NCBI RefSeq assembly: GCF_024172185.1
Contig: NZ_JAMZEC010000001.1
Location: 8,283,001 to 8,347,000, forward strand
DNA: 64,000 bases
Source of the DNA: Nonomuraea roseoviolacea subsp. carminata
Lineage (GTDB): Bacteria > Actinomycetota > Actinomycetes > Streptosporangiales > Streptosporangiaceae
Reading direction: 5' to 3'
In this document: one piece after another, positions 51,305-59,090 of the stretch
How positions within the stretch are numbered: position 1 is the first letter of the stretch
Layout: each line of letters starts with the position of its first letter
Translations under genes and position numbers: made by a program
Notes under the pieces: model-generated
The model's input: only the letters and a program-made list of their open reading frames with translations
Told to the model about the DNA's origin: nothing
Databases searched by the model: none

Positions 51305-51886
51305 TCACCCGATGCGCTTCGCCTTCTCCGCCGTCCTGCGGAACTGCTTGCCGTCCCACGTGTAGGTCTGCTCGACGATCAGGTCGGGGCAGCACCGGGG
51401 GGCCTTGTCGCTGAGCGCCTTGCCCCGCAGGTGCACGGTCCCGCCCTGGATCCCGACCTTCAGGGACGTGAAGTAGCGGTTCGTGCCGAGCTTGCCGAGC
51501 AGGCGCGGGGCCGAGGGCTTGGCGGCTCCGTCGTAGACGAAGGCGATCGAGGGGTTGCTGGACGTCGGGCTCGGGCACGACGACACGACGACGGTCTCCC
51601 GCCTGCCGTCGCGGGTGAGGTCGCCGACGGCCGCCACGCGGGCGCGCACGACGTTCCAGGAGGCGTGCGACCCCGCTTGGGGGCAGTGCAGAGCCGGCTT
51701 CACCACGGCCGCCCAGTCCACCCGGTCCAGCCGGCGGGCGGCGTTCGCCGCGCTGTCCGCGGTGGCCGCGTCGGCGACGCCTCCGCCGAGGACGAGCGTC
51801 AGGCAGGCGGCCAGGGAGGCGGCGCCGGTCCGGGCCGCGTATCGGCGGGCTCGGGAGTGGTTCGTGGGCTCGATGAGTGACGTCAT
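51305..51886 (-). CDS. Hypothetical secreted protein
   Basis: A 193-residue protein with a twin-Arg-containing but ordinary-looking N-terminus ('NHSRARRYAART') and a hydrophobic segment (about 21-37) cleaved near Ala41. The mature domain has 'VAAVGDLTRDGRRETVVVSSC', an FG-GAP/VCBS-like calcium-loop pattern, and four cysteines including an adjacent pair in 'PRCCPDLIVEQTYTWDGKQFRRT'. It is a single repeat, too short for a beta-propeller. Function unknown. It converges with the glycosidase operon, only 14 bases away. Confidence 0.7.
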   Translation of the reverse strand: MTSLIEPTNHSRARRYAARTGAASLAACLTLVLGGGVADAATADSAANAARRLDRVDWAAVVKPALHCPQAGSHASWNVVRARVAAVGDLTRDGRRETVVVSSCPSPTSSNPSIAFVYDGAAKPSAPRLLGKLGTNRYFTSLKVGIQGGTVHLRGKALSDKAPRCCPDLIVEQTYTWDGKQFRRTAEKAKRIG

Positions 51887-51941
51887 AGTCAGTGGGACGC
51901 GGGAAACCGCGAAGATGTTGTGCCGTCGGAAGGTGAGGAAA

Positions 51942-52724
51942 ATGACACAGATGGTGGACTACGGCCTCGACCTGTCCGGTGTCGAGCATGACCTCGCCCT
52001 GCCCGACCTGGTGGCGGAGGGAGACGAGCTCGACGCCCTGGTGTCGGCGGAGGACGACTGGACCAGGCCCACCCCGGCGGCGGGCTGGACGATCGCCCAC
52101 CAGATCGCCCACCTGGCCGCGGCCGACGCGAACGTCCTCATCGCCATCCGGACCCCGGACGAGTTCGACGCCGTGCTGAAGCGGGCCGAAGCCGCGGGCA
52201 GCCGGCGCGCAGATCTCGACGCCGCCGCCGGGGCGGCGAGACCGCGGTCGGCCCTGCTGGAAGATTGGCGTGCCGGCCGAGCCGAGGTGGCGGCGGCGCT
52301 CCGTGACGTTCCCTTGGATCACGGGTTCCCGTGGTACGGCTCGCAGGTGACCGCGGCGCTCATGGTGCCGCTGCGGCTGATGGAGACCTGGGCTCACGGG
52401 CAGGACATCTACGACACCCTGGGGGTCCCGCACCGTCCGACGGGCCGGCTCCGGCATGTGGCCGCGCTGGGGGTGGTGGGACGAGAGCTGTCCTTCCACG
52501 CCGCCCAGTCGCCTCTTCCGGCGGAGCCGTTCCGGGTCGAGCTGACCGGCCCCGACGGCGAGACCTGGGCATGGGGACCGGAAGACGCCGCGCAACGGGT
52601 GCGGGGGAGTGCCCTCGACTTCTGCCTTCGCGTCACCCGGCGCAGGTCCCTGGCCGAGACCGGCCTCACGGCGGTCGGCGAGGACGCGCGGAAGTGGCTT
52701 GAGATCGCCCGCGTCTTCCTCTGA
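51942..52724 (+). CDS. TIGR03084-like metal-binding protein (DinB/maleylpyruvate-isomerase fold)
   Basis: A 260-residue cytosolic protein with the DinB-like four-helix fold used by mycothiol-dependent enzymes. Metal ligands are likely the His residues in 'GWTIAHQIAHLAAAD' (about 45-60) and 'METWAHGQDIYDTLG' (about 147-161). A C-terminal domain ends 'GEDARKWLEIARVFL'. The pattern matches the TIGR03084 family as I know it. Mycothiol-dependent relatives act as isomerases or transferases on electrophiles; this one is uncharacterised. The ATG at 51942 follows GGTGAGGAA. Confidence 0.8.
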   Translation: MTQMVDYGLDLSGVEHDLALPDLVAEGDELDALVSAEDDWTRPTPAAGWTIAHQIAHLAAADANVLIAIRTPDEFDAVLKRAEAAGSRRADLDAAAGAARPRSALLEDWRAGRAEVAAALRDVPLDHGFPWYGSQVTAALMVPLRLMETWAHGQDIYDTLGVPHRPTGRLRHVAALGVVGRELSFHAAQSPLPAEPFRVELTGPDGETWAWGPEDAAQRVRGSALDFCLRVTRRRSLAETGLTAVGEDARKWLEIARVFL

Positions 52725-52737
52725 CCTTCCTGGGCCT

Positions 52738-52780
52738 CACCGGCGCCCACCGCTACCACCGCGGGCGGTGGGCGCCGGTG
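52738..52780. terminator. Bidirectional terminator hairpin
   Basis: Perfect 16-base arms (52738-52753 and 52765-52780) around an 11-base loop fill the gap between the convergent TIGR03084-like and NmrA-like genes. It is the strongest perfect stem in this half of the window. Confidence 0.82.
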
Positions 52781-52783
52781 GCG

Positions 52784-53677
52784 TCAGGCGGAGGCGCGCA
52801 CGAAGTCGCTGACCGGCTGCGGGGTGATCTGCGGGTACCGGGCGTTGTCCAGGGTGTCGAACTTGCCCTTGCCGGTGACCATGCACCACTGGTACTGCAG
52901 GGCCACGTAGTCGAACGGGTTCTGGGTGAGGGCCGCCCGGCGGGCGATCTCGGCGCGCAGGTCGTCGGCGGTGCCGAGATGCCGCAGCTCCAGCTCCCGG
53001 CCGGAACCGCGCTGGACCGCCTGGTGGAACTGCCGGAAGGAGACGACCTCGCCGGCGAACCGGAACGTGCCGCTGGCCTCCGGGTCGAGGGCGACCGCGG
53101 CGGTGTAGGCCGCGGTGTCGGCCACCGAGGTCAGGTCGAGCGGCTGGTCGGGGTCGCCCCAGTGCGACAGTGTCCCGCGTTCCCAGTCGACGATCCCCAT
53201 GAAGCCGACCATGACCTCGTAGAAGGCGCCGTTGAGCACGGAGACCACATCGAGGCTCGTGTCGCCGTAGACGGCGGCGGCCCGGCGACGCCAGTCGATC
53301 ATGAAGTTGTCGCCGTCGTCCAGCTTGGTCACGTCGATGGCGAAGTCGGAGGGGATGAGGCGCGTGGCACCGGCCTTCTCGGCGGCCCGCGCCAGGTTGG
53401 CCTGGCCGTCCACGATCACCTCAGGGCCGCCCTGCACGGCCGAGATCACCGTGGTGGCGTCGCCCACGGCCTCGGCCAGCCGTTCGATCGGGTCGGTGAT
53501 GTCGCCCTCGACCACCTCCAGTCCGCGCGCTCGCAGGGCCGCGAGCGCGGTCCTCCTCTCCTCGTCCGCGCCCGGCCGGACCAGGGCCCGGACGGCGGCG
53601 CCCCGGTCGAGCAGGGCTCCGGCGATACGGCCGCCGAGCAGGCCGGTGGCTCCGGCCAGGAAGATCTTCGATGACAT
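52784..53677 (-). CDS. NmrA-like NAD(P)-binding protein (isoflavone-reductase type)
   Basis: A 297-residue Rossmann protein. The cofactor motif GATGLLGGRI is near residues 8-17, with 'VRALVRPGADE' after the second strand, an Arg-rich end favouring NADPH. The 'LIPSDFAIDVTKLDDG' segment is typical of the isoflavone-reductase/NmrA group, and the usual catalytic Lys is not clear. The ATG at 53677 is supported by GAGAGGA five or so bases ahead; a TTG at 53692 is unlikely. It follows the quinone-reductase-like gene by 30 bases and is probably in its MarR-controlled operon. Confidence 0.85.
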   Translation of the reverse strand: MSSKIFLAGATGLLGGRIAGALLDRGAAVRALVRPGADEERRTALAALRARGLEVVEGDITDPIERLAEAVGDATTVISAVQGGPEVIVDGQANLARAAEKAGATRLIPSDFAIDVTKLDDGDNFMIDWRRRAAAVYGDTSLDVVSVLNGAFYEVMVGFMGIVDWERGTLSHWGDPDQPLDLTSVADTAAYTAAVALDPEASGTFRFAGEVVSFRQFHQAVQRGSGRELELRHLGTADDLRAEIARRAALTQNPFDYVALQYQWCMVTGKGKFDTLDNARYPQITPQPVSDFVRASA

Positions 53678-53707
53678 GTCGTTCCTCTCCAAGGTGGGCT
53701 GAGGCGT

Positions 53708-54688
53708 TCAGGGGATGAGCAGGGTCTTGCCGACGGTGCCGCGCGCCTCGACGGCGGCGTGCGCGTCGGCCGCCCGCTCCAGCGGGAAGCGGCGGCCGAT
53801 CACGGGCGTGAGGTGGCCGCGGACGGCCAGGCCGAGAACCTCGGTGACCAGGTCGTGCGCCAGGGCGGGCCGGTTCCAGAGGAGGCCCGAGCTGAATCCG
53901 GTGAGGGTCAGGCCCCGGCCCAGCAGCTCCATGGGCCGGACGTCCAGCGGCCTGCCGCTGGAGAGGCCGAACACGACCTGGCGTCCGGAGCCGGGCGTGA
54001 GGAGATCGAGCGACGCCCGCCCCGGCTCGCCGCCGACGTGGTCGAAGACCACCTCGACGGAGCCGCCCACGGCACGGCGGACAAGATCCGGCCAGCCGGG
54101 CAGCGAGTAGTCGACCGCGTGATCGGCCCCCAGCTCCCGGACGAGGGCCAGTTTGTGCTCGCCGCGCGCGGCACCGACCACCGTCGCGCCGGCTCGCTTG
54201 AGCACCTGCACCAGTACCATGCCGACGGCGCCCGCGGCGGCCAGCACCAGCACGCGATCGCCGGCGGTGACCCGAGCGGCCCGGACGAGGCCCTGGGCGG
54301 TGGCGCCGTACCGGTAGAGGGCGACCGCGTCCTCCAGGTCGAGGCCGGCCGGGACCGGGATGAGGCTGTCGGCGGGTACGGCGGCCGCTTCCGCGTAGCC
54401 GCCGGTGCCCTGCGTGCTGGCCAGGACCCGCGTCCCGACCAGCCCGGGGTCGCCGCCGGGGCCGACCTCGGCGACCCGGCCCGCGATCTCCTTCCCGAGG
54501 ACCACCGGCAGAGGCGCTCCGCCCAGCGCCGAGCGCATCGCCCCCGAGCGGATCTGGGTTTCCAGGAACTGGACGCCGATCGCGGCGACCCGTACCGTGA
54601 CCTGGCCCTCTCCGGGTCGCGGCTCGGGAACGTCCGCGACGCGCAGGCGATCCGGCGGACCGAATTCGGGCAGCACAACAGAACGCAT
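53708..54688 (-). CDS. Zinc-independent quinone oxidoreductase (MDR family)
   Basis: A 326-residue medium-chain dehydrogenase/reductase of the quinone-oxidoreductase branch. The GroES-like domain spans about 1-120 ('PLPVVLGKEIAGRVAEVG') and the Rossmann domain about 125-265 with 'LAAAGAVGMVLVQVLKRAGATVVGAA'. The Cys/His/Glu zinc ligands of true alcohol dehydrogenases are missing. It should use NADPH to reduce quinones or enones. The start ATG at 54688 has GGAG upstream; the TTG at 54703 is less likely. Followed by the NmrA-like gene and preceded by a MarR gene on the same strand, it looks like an electrophile-response operon. Confidence 0.88.
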   Translation of the reverse strand: MRSVVLPEFGPPDRLRVADVPEPRPGEGQVTVRVAAIGVQFLETQIRSGAMRSALGGAPLPVVLGKEIAGRVAEVGPGGDPGLVGTRVLASTQGTGGYAEAAAVPADSLIPVPAGLDLEDAVALYRYGATAQGLVRAARVTAGDRVLVLAAAGAVGMVLVQVLKRAGATVVGAARGEHKLALVRELGADHAVDYSLPGWPDLVRRAVGGSVEVVFDHVGGEPGRASLDLLTPGSGRQVVFGLSSGRPLDVRPMELLGRGLTLTGFSSGLLWNRPALAHDLVTEVLGLAVRGHLTPVIGRRFPLERAADAHAAVEARGTVGKTLLIP

Positions 54689-54819
54689 GTGATCCCACTC
54701 CAAAGGATCGAGATGAGGTCGGCGAGAAGCGACGACGGGCAGGAGGAGACCCCCGCCCGTCGCGCGGGCACGGTGGCGTGTGCGTGTGCCGGTCCGTGGG
54801 CCGGCACACGATCAGGGAG

Positions 54820-55281
54820 CTACTGCGGGGTCCTCTTGATGGCCTCGGCGAAGGCGCCCAGCCCGTCGGCCAGGTGCTCGATCTCGGCGGGGTCCCAGTC
54901 GGACAGCAGCGCGGCGACGGCGGCCGTACGCGCCTTCCACAGCTCGCGGATGGCCAGCTTCCCCTCCCGGGTGACGCTCACGAGCTGCGCCCTGGCGTCC
55001 GCCGGGTCGGGCCGCCGCTCGATGAACCCCCGTGCCTCCAGGCGCTTGGCGGGGGGCGAGAGGGTGGACTTGTCCACCTCCATCAGCTCGGCCAGCACCG
55101 AGAGCCGCACCGGCGCGTGCAGGGAGACCTGAGCGAGCAGGGTGTAGTCACCCAGCGACAGCTCCAGCCCCGACGACGCCATGATCCGGCGACGCGTGGA
55201 CGGCGCGAACATCCAGTTGCCGACCGTGGCCAGCGCCGCGGCCACCCGATCGGCGGCCTCCCGGCCCGAGTCATGCGCCAT
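54820..55281 (-). CDS. MarR family transcriptional regulator
   Basis: A 153-residue winged-helix regulator. The DNA-binding core (about 50-110) is 'LSLGDYTLLAQVSLHAPVRLSVLAELMEVDKSTLSPPAKRLEARGFIERRPDPADARAQLVSVT', with the MarR wing DxRxxLVxVT motif. The ATG at 55281 is chosen; the upstream palindrome begins 14 bases ahead, so longer starts would run through the operator. It heads the leftward operon with the quinone reductase and NmrA genes (131-base gap) and likely represses it and itself in response to phenolics or oxidants. Confidence 0.88.
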   Translation of the reverse strand: MAHDSGREAADRVAAALATVGNWMFAPSTRRRIMASSGLELSLGDYTLLAQVSLHAPVRLSVLAELMEVDKSTLSPPAKRLEARGFIERRPDPADARAQLVSVTREGKLAIRELWKARTAAVAALLSDWDPAEIEHLADGLGAFAEAIKRTPQ

Positions 55282-55294
55282 GATCCGCCACCCT

Positions 55295-55328
55295 GCATAT
55301 AGTTGGTTTGGCAAAACCAACTATATGC
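55295..55328. promoter_or_regulatory. MarR operator: 34-bp perfect palindrome
   Basis: Perfect 15-base arms GCATATAGTTGGTTT (55295-55309) and its complement (55314-55328) flank a four-base centre, directly upstream of the MarR start. It contains TATAGT and ACTATA elements that could act as -10 boxes on either strand. Size and symmetry fit a MarR dimer, possibly two. A smaller inverted repeat, CCATGCA-AG-TGCATGG, lies at 55341-55356. Confidence 0.75.
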
Positions 55329-55452
55329 CCCGGCTCTGTCCCATGCAAGTGCATGGATCTGTCGTCGCCCGCCGCGTCCTGCGGACGGGGGAGAGGCCCG
55401 CCGCCCAGCTCGCCGGCTGCACGGGAGCATGCCCGGGGACGCGCGGGAGGGA

Positions 55453-56733
55453 TCAGCGAGCTGCCTGATCGTGAGCCGGGCGGCGGCTGCCCGCCCGGCG
55501 GGGCCGGAGGTCGGCGAGCACGGCCTGGGCCGCGCGCCGGCCGGAGACCAGGGCACCCTGGAGGGAGCCGGTGTCGCGGTGGTCGCCGCACACGTACAGC
55601 CCGGCGCGCAGGCGCACCGGCTTGCGCAGCGGGTGCGGCGGCGGCATCGCGGGCAGCGCCGCCGGGACCGGGTAGGTGGCCAGGTGCTCCCACCCGGAGG
55701 TGCTGCCGTAGATCTCGGTCAGGCGCCGGCGGACCGGGCCCTCGTCGGTCTCCAGGCCCAGGACCGACGTGGACACCAGCGCCCGCCCGTCGGGGGAGTA
55801 GTCCGGCGCCGCGTCCGTGACGACCAGGGTGTCGGTGATGGCCCCGGTGGCGTCGATGATCTGGATCGGCTCGCGCAGCGGGGAGCGGGGAGCGACGTGG
55901 TAAAAGGTGGTCACCGCGCGCATCGGCGGCACCTCGATCCCGCTCAGCAGGTCACCCGCCGTGGCGGGGTCGGCGGCCACCACCACGGCGGAGCCCTCGA
56001 TGGTGGTGCCGTCCGCGAGCCGCACCCCGTCGGCCGCGACCTCGCTCACCCGGGCGCCGAGCGTGACGGCGCCCGGCGGCAGCCGGTCGGCCAGTTGGCG
56101 CGGGATCTGACCCATGCCGAGCGCGGGCAGGCCGATCGTGCCGCGCGCGAACGATCGCCAGAACAGGTGGAAGACCCGGCTTGAGGTCTCCAGGTCACGT
56201 TCCAGCAGCACACCGGCCAGGAAGGGACGTATCAGGCAGTCGATCATCTTGGGGGACATGCCCCACGCGCGCAGTTCCTCGTCGGTACGCCGCTCACGCC
56301 CGCCACGCAGCCGGGAACCGGGCAGGGCGAGGTCGCGTGCGGTGATCGCGGAGAGCACGGCGTTGTCGCGGAGCGTCCCGAGTCCGGCCAGCAGCCCGCT
56401 CAGGGCGTGCCGGGGATGCCGCCACGGCAGCATCACCCTGGCCCGGGCGGTGGTCCCCTGGACGATCAGCCCCGAGGCGAAGGGCCGCAGGTCGAGCGCG
56501 TCGATGTCGAGGACGCGGCGGGCCTCGGGGTAGGCGGTGTTGAACACCTGATAGCCGCGGTCCAGCCGGAAACCGGCGACGACGTCCGTGCGCACCCGGC
56601 CGCCGACGCCGTCGGACGCCTCCAGCACCCGCACCGGCACACCGGCCTCGTGCAGCCGCACCGCGCAGGCCAGCCCCGCCATCCCCGCTCCCACGACGAT
56701 GACGGCATCACGCGTCCCCCGGCTCCTGTCCAT
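55453..56733 (-). CDS. FAD-dependent oxidoreductase (amine-oxidase/phytoene-desaturase-like)
   Basis: A 426-residue flavoprotein. The N-terminal dinucleotide motif is 'VVGAGMAGLACAVRLHEAG' (about 13-31), then the 'LEASDGVGGRVRTDVVAGFRLDRGYQVF' segment characteristic of amine oxidases and protoporphyrinogen/phytoene-type enzymes. The C-terminal FAD signature is 'VCGDHRDTGSLQGALVSGRRAAQAVL'. No membrane helix or signal peptide is evident. Substrate could be an amine, carotenoid-like polyene or prenyl compound; the sequence alone cannot decide. It is read towards the MarR operon and ends 125 bases from the palindrome. Confidence 0.85.
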   Translation of the reverse strand: MDRSRGTRDAVIVVGAGMAGLACAVRLHEAGVPVRVLEASDGVGGRVRTDVVAGFRLDRGYQVFNTAYPEARRVLDIDALDLRPFASGLIVQGTTARARVMLPWRHPRHALSGLLAGLGTLRDNAVLSAITARDLALPGSRLRGGRERRTDEELRAWGMSPKMIDCLIRPFLAGVLLERDLETSSRVFHLFWRSFARGTIGLPALGMGQIPRQLADRLPPGAVTLGARVSEVAADGVRLADGTTIEGSAVVVAADPATAGDLLSGIEVPPMRAVTTFYHVAPRSPLREPIQIIDATGAITDTLVVTDAAPDYSPDGRALVSTSVLGLETDEGPVRRRLTEIYGSTSGWEHLATYPVPAALPAMPPPHPLRKPVRLRAGLYVCGDHRDTGSLQGALVSGRRAAQAVLADLRPRRAGSRRPAHDQAAR

Positions 56734-56909
56734 GCCGGGGACCTACCCCCGCCCGCCCTGCTCAGACGCGTGCCCGAACCGCCGCCGCCTCCATCGTCCT
56801 CGACGCCCTCGCCCGACGGCGGATGTCATCTGTCGTACATGCCCCGTTGGTGGCGACTTCGCCTTTTTGATCTTTTGGCCATCCCGGCCCGTACCTAGAT
56901 TGATCAGCC

Positions 56910-57509
56910 ATGCGCATGTCAGCACTCGCCCTGGTGTTCGCCGTCGTGGCGGCGCTCTCCGCCGGGCTCGCGGCCGCCACCCCGGTGGTCGCCAACACCT
57001 TCGGCTTCTTCGTCTACCACCCCACCTGGTGCTGTCCGAAGACGGACAACCGCGACGTCTACTGGAACGGCTCCACCCTCACCAGCAACATGATCACCGC
57101 GGCCGACTACGGCATGGCCAACCTGGACTACCAGACCGACCTGCGGATCGGCGGCTACGACGACACCGCGGGCACGCACACCGACCTGGTGATGTTCGAC
57201 GCCCGCTACGTCGACTACTGGGGCAAGGACTGGGACGGCTCCAGCACCGGCGTCAACATCACCGGCGCGACCAAGTGCGTCAGGGTGCTCGCCCAGATCG
57301 GCGGCGAGTACACGTGCGACCGCGCCGAGCTGCGCTTCGACCTGGCTGACATGAACACCACGACCATCCGCAGGAAGACGGCCTGCCACGAGATCGGGCA
57401 CGCCATCGGCCTGGGGCACACCAACCTGACGTCCTGCATGAAGCAGGGCTCGTCCACCACCCAGACCTACAGCAGCCACGACCGCTCGCACGTCAACGGG
57501 GCGTGGTGA
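56910..57509 (+). CDS. Secreted matrixin-like zinc metalloprotease
   Basis: A 199-residue exported metzincin. A signal peptide is cut near Ala23-Ala29 (AAATPVVA). The extended zinc motif HExxHxxGxxH is His160-Glu161, His164 and His170 in 'CHEIGHAIGLGH', followed by a Met-turn candidate in 'TSCMKQG'. It therefore resembles a minimal matrixin without propeptide or hemopexin domain; snapalysin is the nearest well-known actinobacterial analogue. Several cysteines probably form disulfides. Its stop overlaps the start of the next secreted or anchored protein (GTGA), suggesting the two work together. The upstream 176 bases hold TAGATT near 56896, a possible -10, and nothing else clear. Confidence 0.85.
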   Translation: MRMSALALVFAVVAALSAGLAAATPVVANTFGFFVYHPTWCCPKTDNRDVYWNGSTLTSNMITAADYGMANLDYQTDLRIGGYDDTAGTHTDLVMFDARYVDYWGKDWDGSSTGVNITGATKCVRVLAQIGGEYTCDRAELRFDLADMNTTTIRRKTACHEIGHAIGLGHTNLTSCMKQGSSTTQTYSSHDRSHVNGAW

Positions 57510-58402
57510 CCGTGAAGAAGCGCCTCCCGCTGGTCCTCACCCTGGTCGCCGCCGTGGCGACCGGCACCTTCGCGGGCGCGTTCCTCAACAGCCCGCAGCC
57601 CTCCTTCTGGGCGCAGCTCCGCTACGGCGCGAGCGTGTCGGACGGGGAGTACCTGTTCGACTCGGTGGCCGACATCGTGCCCGGGGCCCCCGACTCCGGC
57701 GCCTTCAAGGCCGCCGGCGCGCTCGTCCAGGGCGCCGTCGTGGACATCGAGCCCGGCATCGCCTACGCCTCCGACGACGGGGAGAGCGGCTCGCGCGTCG
57801 TGGCCTACGACAGCGAGGAGGCCGCCATGCGCTACGCCAGCCTGGTGGTGCGCGTCGACAAGGTGCTGGCCGGGCGGCTCGGCCAGGGGTACGCCGACGG
57901 CAGGATCCGAATCCGGGTCGAGCAGCCGGCCACCACCACCCTCGCCGAGCTCAAGGAGTCCGTCGGTTCGGCGGGCACGGGCCTGATGTTCGTCCACAAC
58001 CTGGCGGAACGGCAGCAGCTCCTCGGCCGCCCGGTGACCGACCCCGCCCAGCTCGCCTACGCCCGATCCGTCCACACGCCCATCGGCGAAGGTCTGTTCG
58101 TCGAGGAGTCGGCGGGCAGCCCGGTGGTCGCGCCGCTCATGGACGGTCAGCGCGCGGCGCAGCTCCTCGGGTACACCTTCGTCTCCGAGGACGACGAGGC
58201 GGAGCCGTCTCCCACGCCCGCCTGCGACGACCTCGATCCCTGCTACACGCCGACGGGCAAGCCCTCGGCCACGGCGACCTCGGTTCCCGTGGGCGGCGCC
58301 GAGCCGGCGAGCACCACCCCGCCGAGCCTGACGGCTCTGCGCTCGACGCTGGTCGCCGCGGCCTGCGCCGAGGGGACGGCGGCGGACTCCTCGTCCTGCT
58401 GA
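57506..58402 (+). CDS. Exported protein of unknown function, coupled to the metalloprotease
   Basis: A 298-residue protein with an N-terminal hydrophobic segment (about 5-27, 'KRLPLVLTLVAAVATGTFAGAFL') that is a signal peptide or anchor. The body (about 30-235) is mixed alpha/beta with no recognised motif. A Pro/Ser/Thr-rich linker with paired cysteines ('TPACDDLDPCYTPTGKPSATATSV') leads to a short Cys-containing C-terminus. The GTG at 57506 overlaps the metalloprotease stop; GTGs at 57503 and 57512 are also possible. A role as partner, inhibitor or substrate of the protease is only a guess. Confidence 0.7.
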   Translation: MTVKKRLPLVLTLVAAVATGTFAGAFLNSPQPSFWAQLRYGASVSDGEYLFDSVADIVPGAPDSGAFKAAGALVQGAVVDIEPGIAYASDDGESGSRVVAYDSEEAAMRYASLVVRVDKVLAGRLGQGYADGRIRIRVEQPATTTLAELKESVGSAGTGLMFVHNLAERQQLLGRPVTDPAQLAYARSVHTPIGEGLFVEESAGSPVVAPLMDGQRAAQLLGYTFVSEDDEAEPSPTPACDDLDPCYTPTGKPSATATSVPVGGAEPASTTPPSLTALRSTLVAAACAEGTAADSSSC

Positions 58403-58439
58403 GCGCGGCTCGGCGGCGCTCGCGCCTGAGCCACGCTCA
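58398..58439. terminator. Hairpin between convergent genes
   Basis: Thirteen-base arms (58398-58410 and 58427-58439) with one mismatch and a 16-base loop span the whole 34-base gap between the exported-protein gene and the leftward PPOX gene, overlapping both ends. Confidence 0.6.
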
Positions 58440-58934
58440 GGCGCGCTCGCGCTCGGCGCGCTGCCGGACCAGCTCCTCGACCGCGCTCGGCAGGGTCGTC
58501 TCGAAGTCGATCAGCTTCACCCAGGTCGGGGTCACCACGATCCGGACCATGCCGTCGTAGAGCGAGCGCACCTCCGCCTCCCACGCGACCCGCTGCTCGG
58601 GCGTCATCTCGTACGAGCCGTTCATCTGCAGGTACTCCTCCGGGATGCCGTCGACGACGTCCAGCTCGGCCCGGCCGCGGATCAGCAGGATCTTGGGCGG
58701 GTGCACCTCGGTGTCGATCGTCAGGGCGACCATCGGGTTCTGGCGCAGGGCAGGGAGCTTCGGGGCGTTCTTCGTCGTGCACATGACGATCTGGGAACCG
58801 TTCCAGGTGAACGCGATCGGGACGTTGCGGGGCGTGCCGTCCTTGGCCACGTACGCCAGCCGGGTCACGTCGCGCGCCAGCAGCTCCCGGCTGGTCGGCC
58901 GGTCCAGGATCTCGGTGATCTCGTTCGCTCGCAC
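58437..58934 (-). CDS. Pyridoxamine-5'-phosphate-oxidase-fold (PPOX) protein
   Basis: A 165-residue split-barrel flavin- or F420-binding-type protein. The opening 'LLARDVTRLAYVAKDGTPRNVPIAFTWNGSQIVMCTTKNAPKLPALRQNPMVALTID' is the PPOX-family core strand pattern. Actinobacterial members often bind F420, FMN or heme; the Arg/Lys set needed to decide is not clear. It starts at GTG 58934. Transcribed leftwards on its own, diverging from the M19-like gene. Confidence 0.85.
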   Translation of the reverse strand: MRANEITEILDRPTSRELLARDVTRLAYVAKDGTPRNVPIAFTWNGSQIVMCTTKNAPKLPALRQNPMVALTIDTEVHPPKILLIRGRAELDVVDGIPEEYLQMNGSYEMTPEQRVAWEAEVRSLYDGMVRIVVTPTWVKLIDFETTLPSAVEELVRQRAERERA

Positions 58935-59090
58935 TGCCGTTCCTCCAGGGGTGTTGTCGTGATCTGCCCCAGGGACGTAGCCGCCGGAGCGTTCTCGACA
59001 TCTCCCGCGCGAGAATTCGCGTCCGACTTACATCTTGACCAGCGAGTAACAACGGCGCACCATGAATCAGCCGATTCGTGAGGTGCGCTC

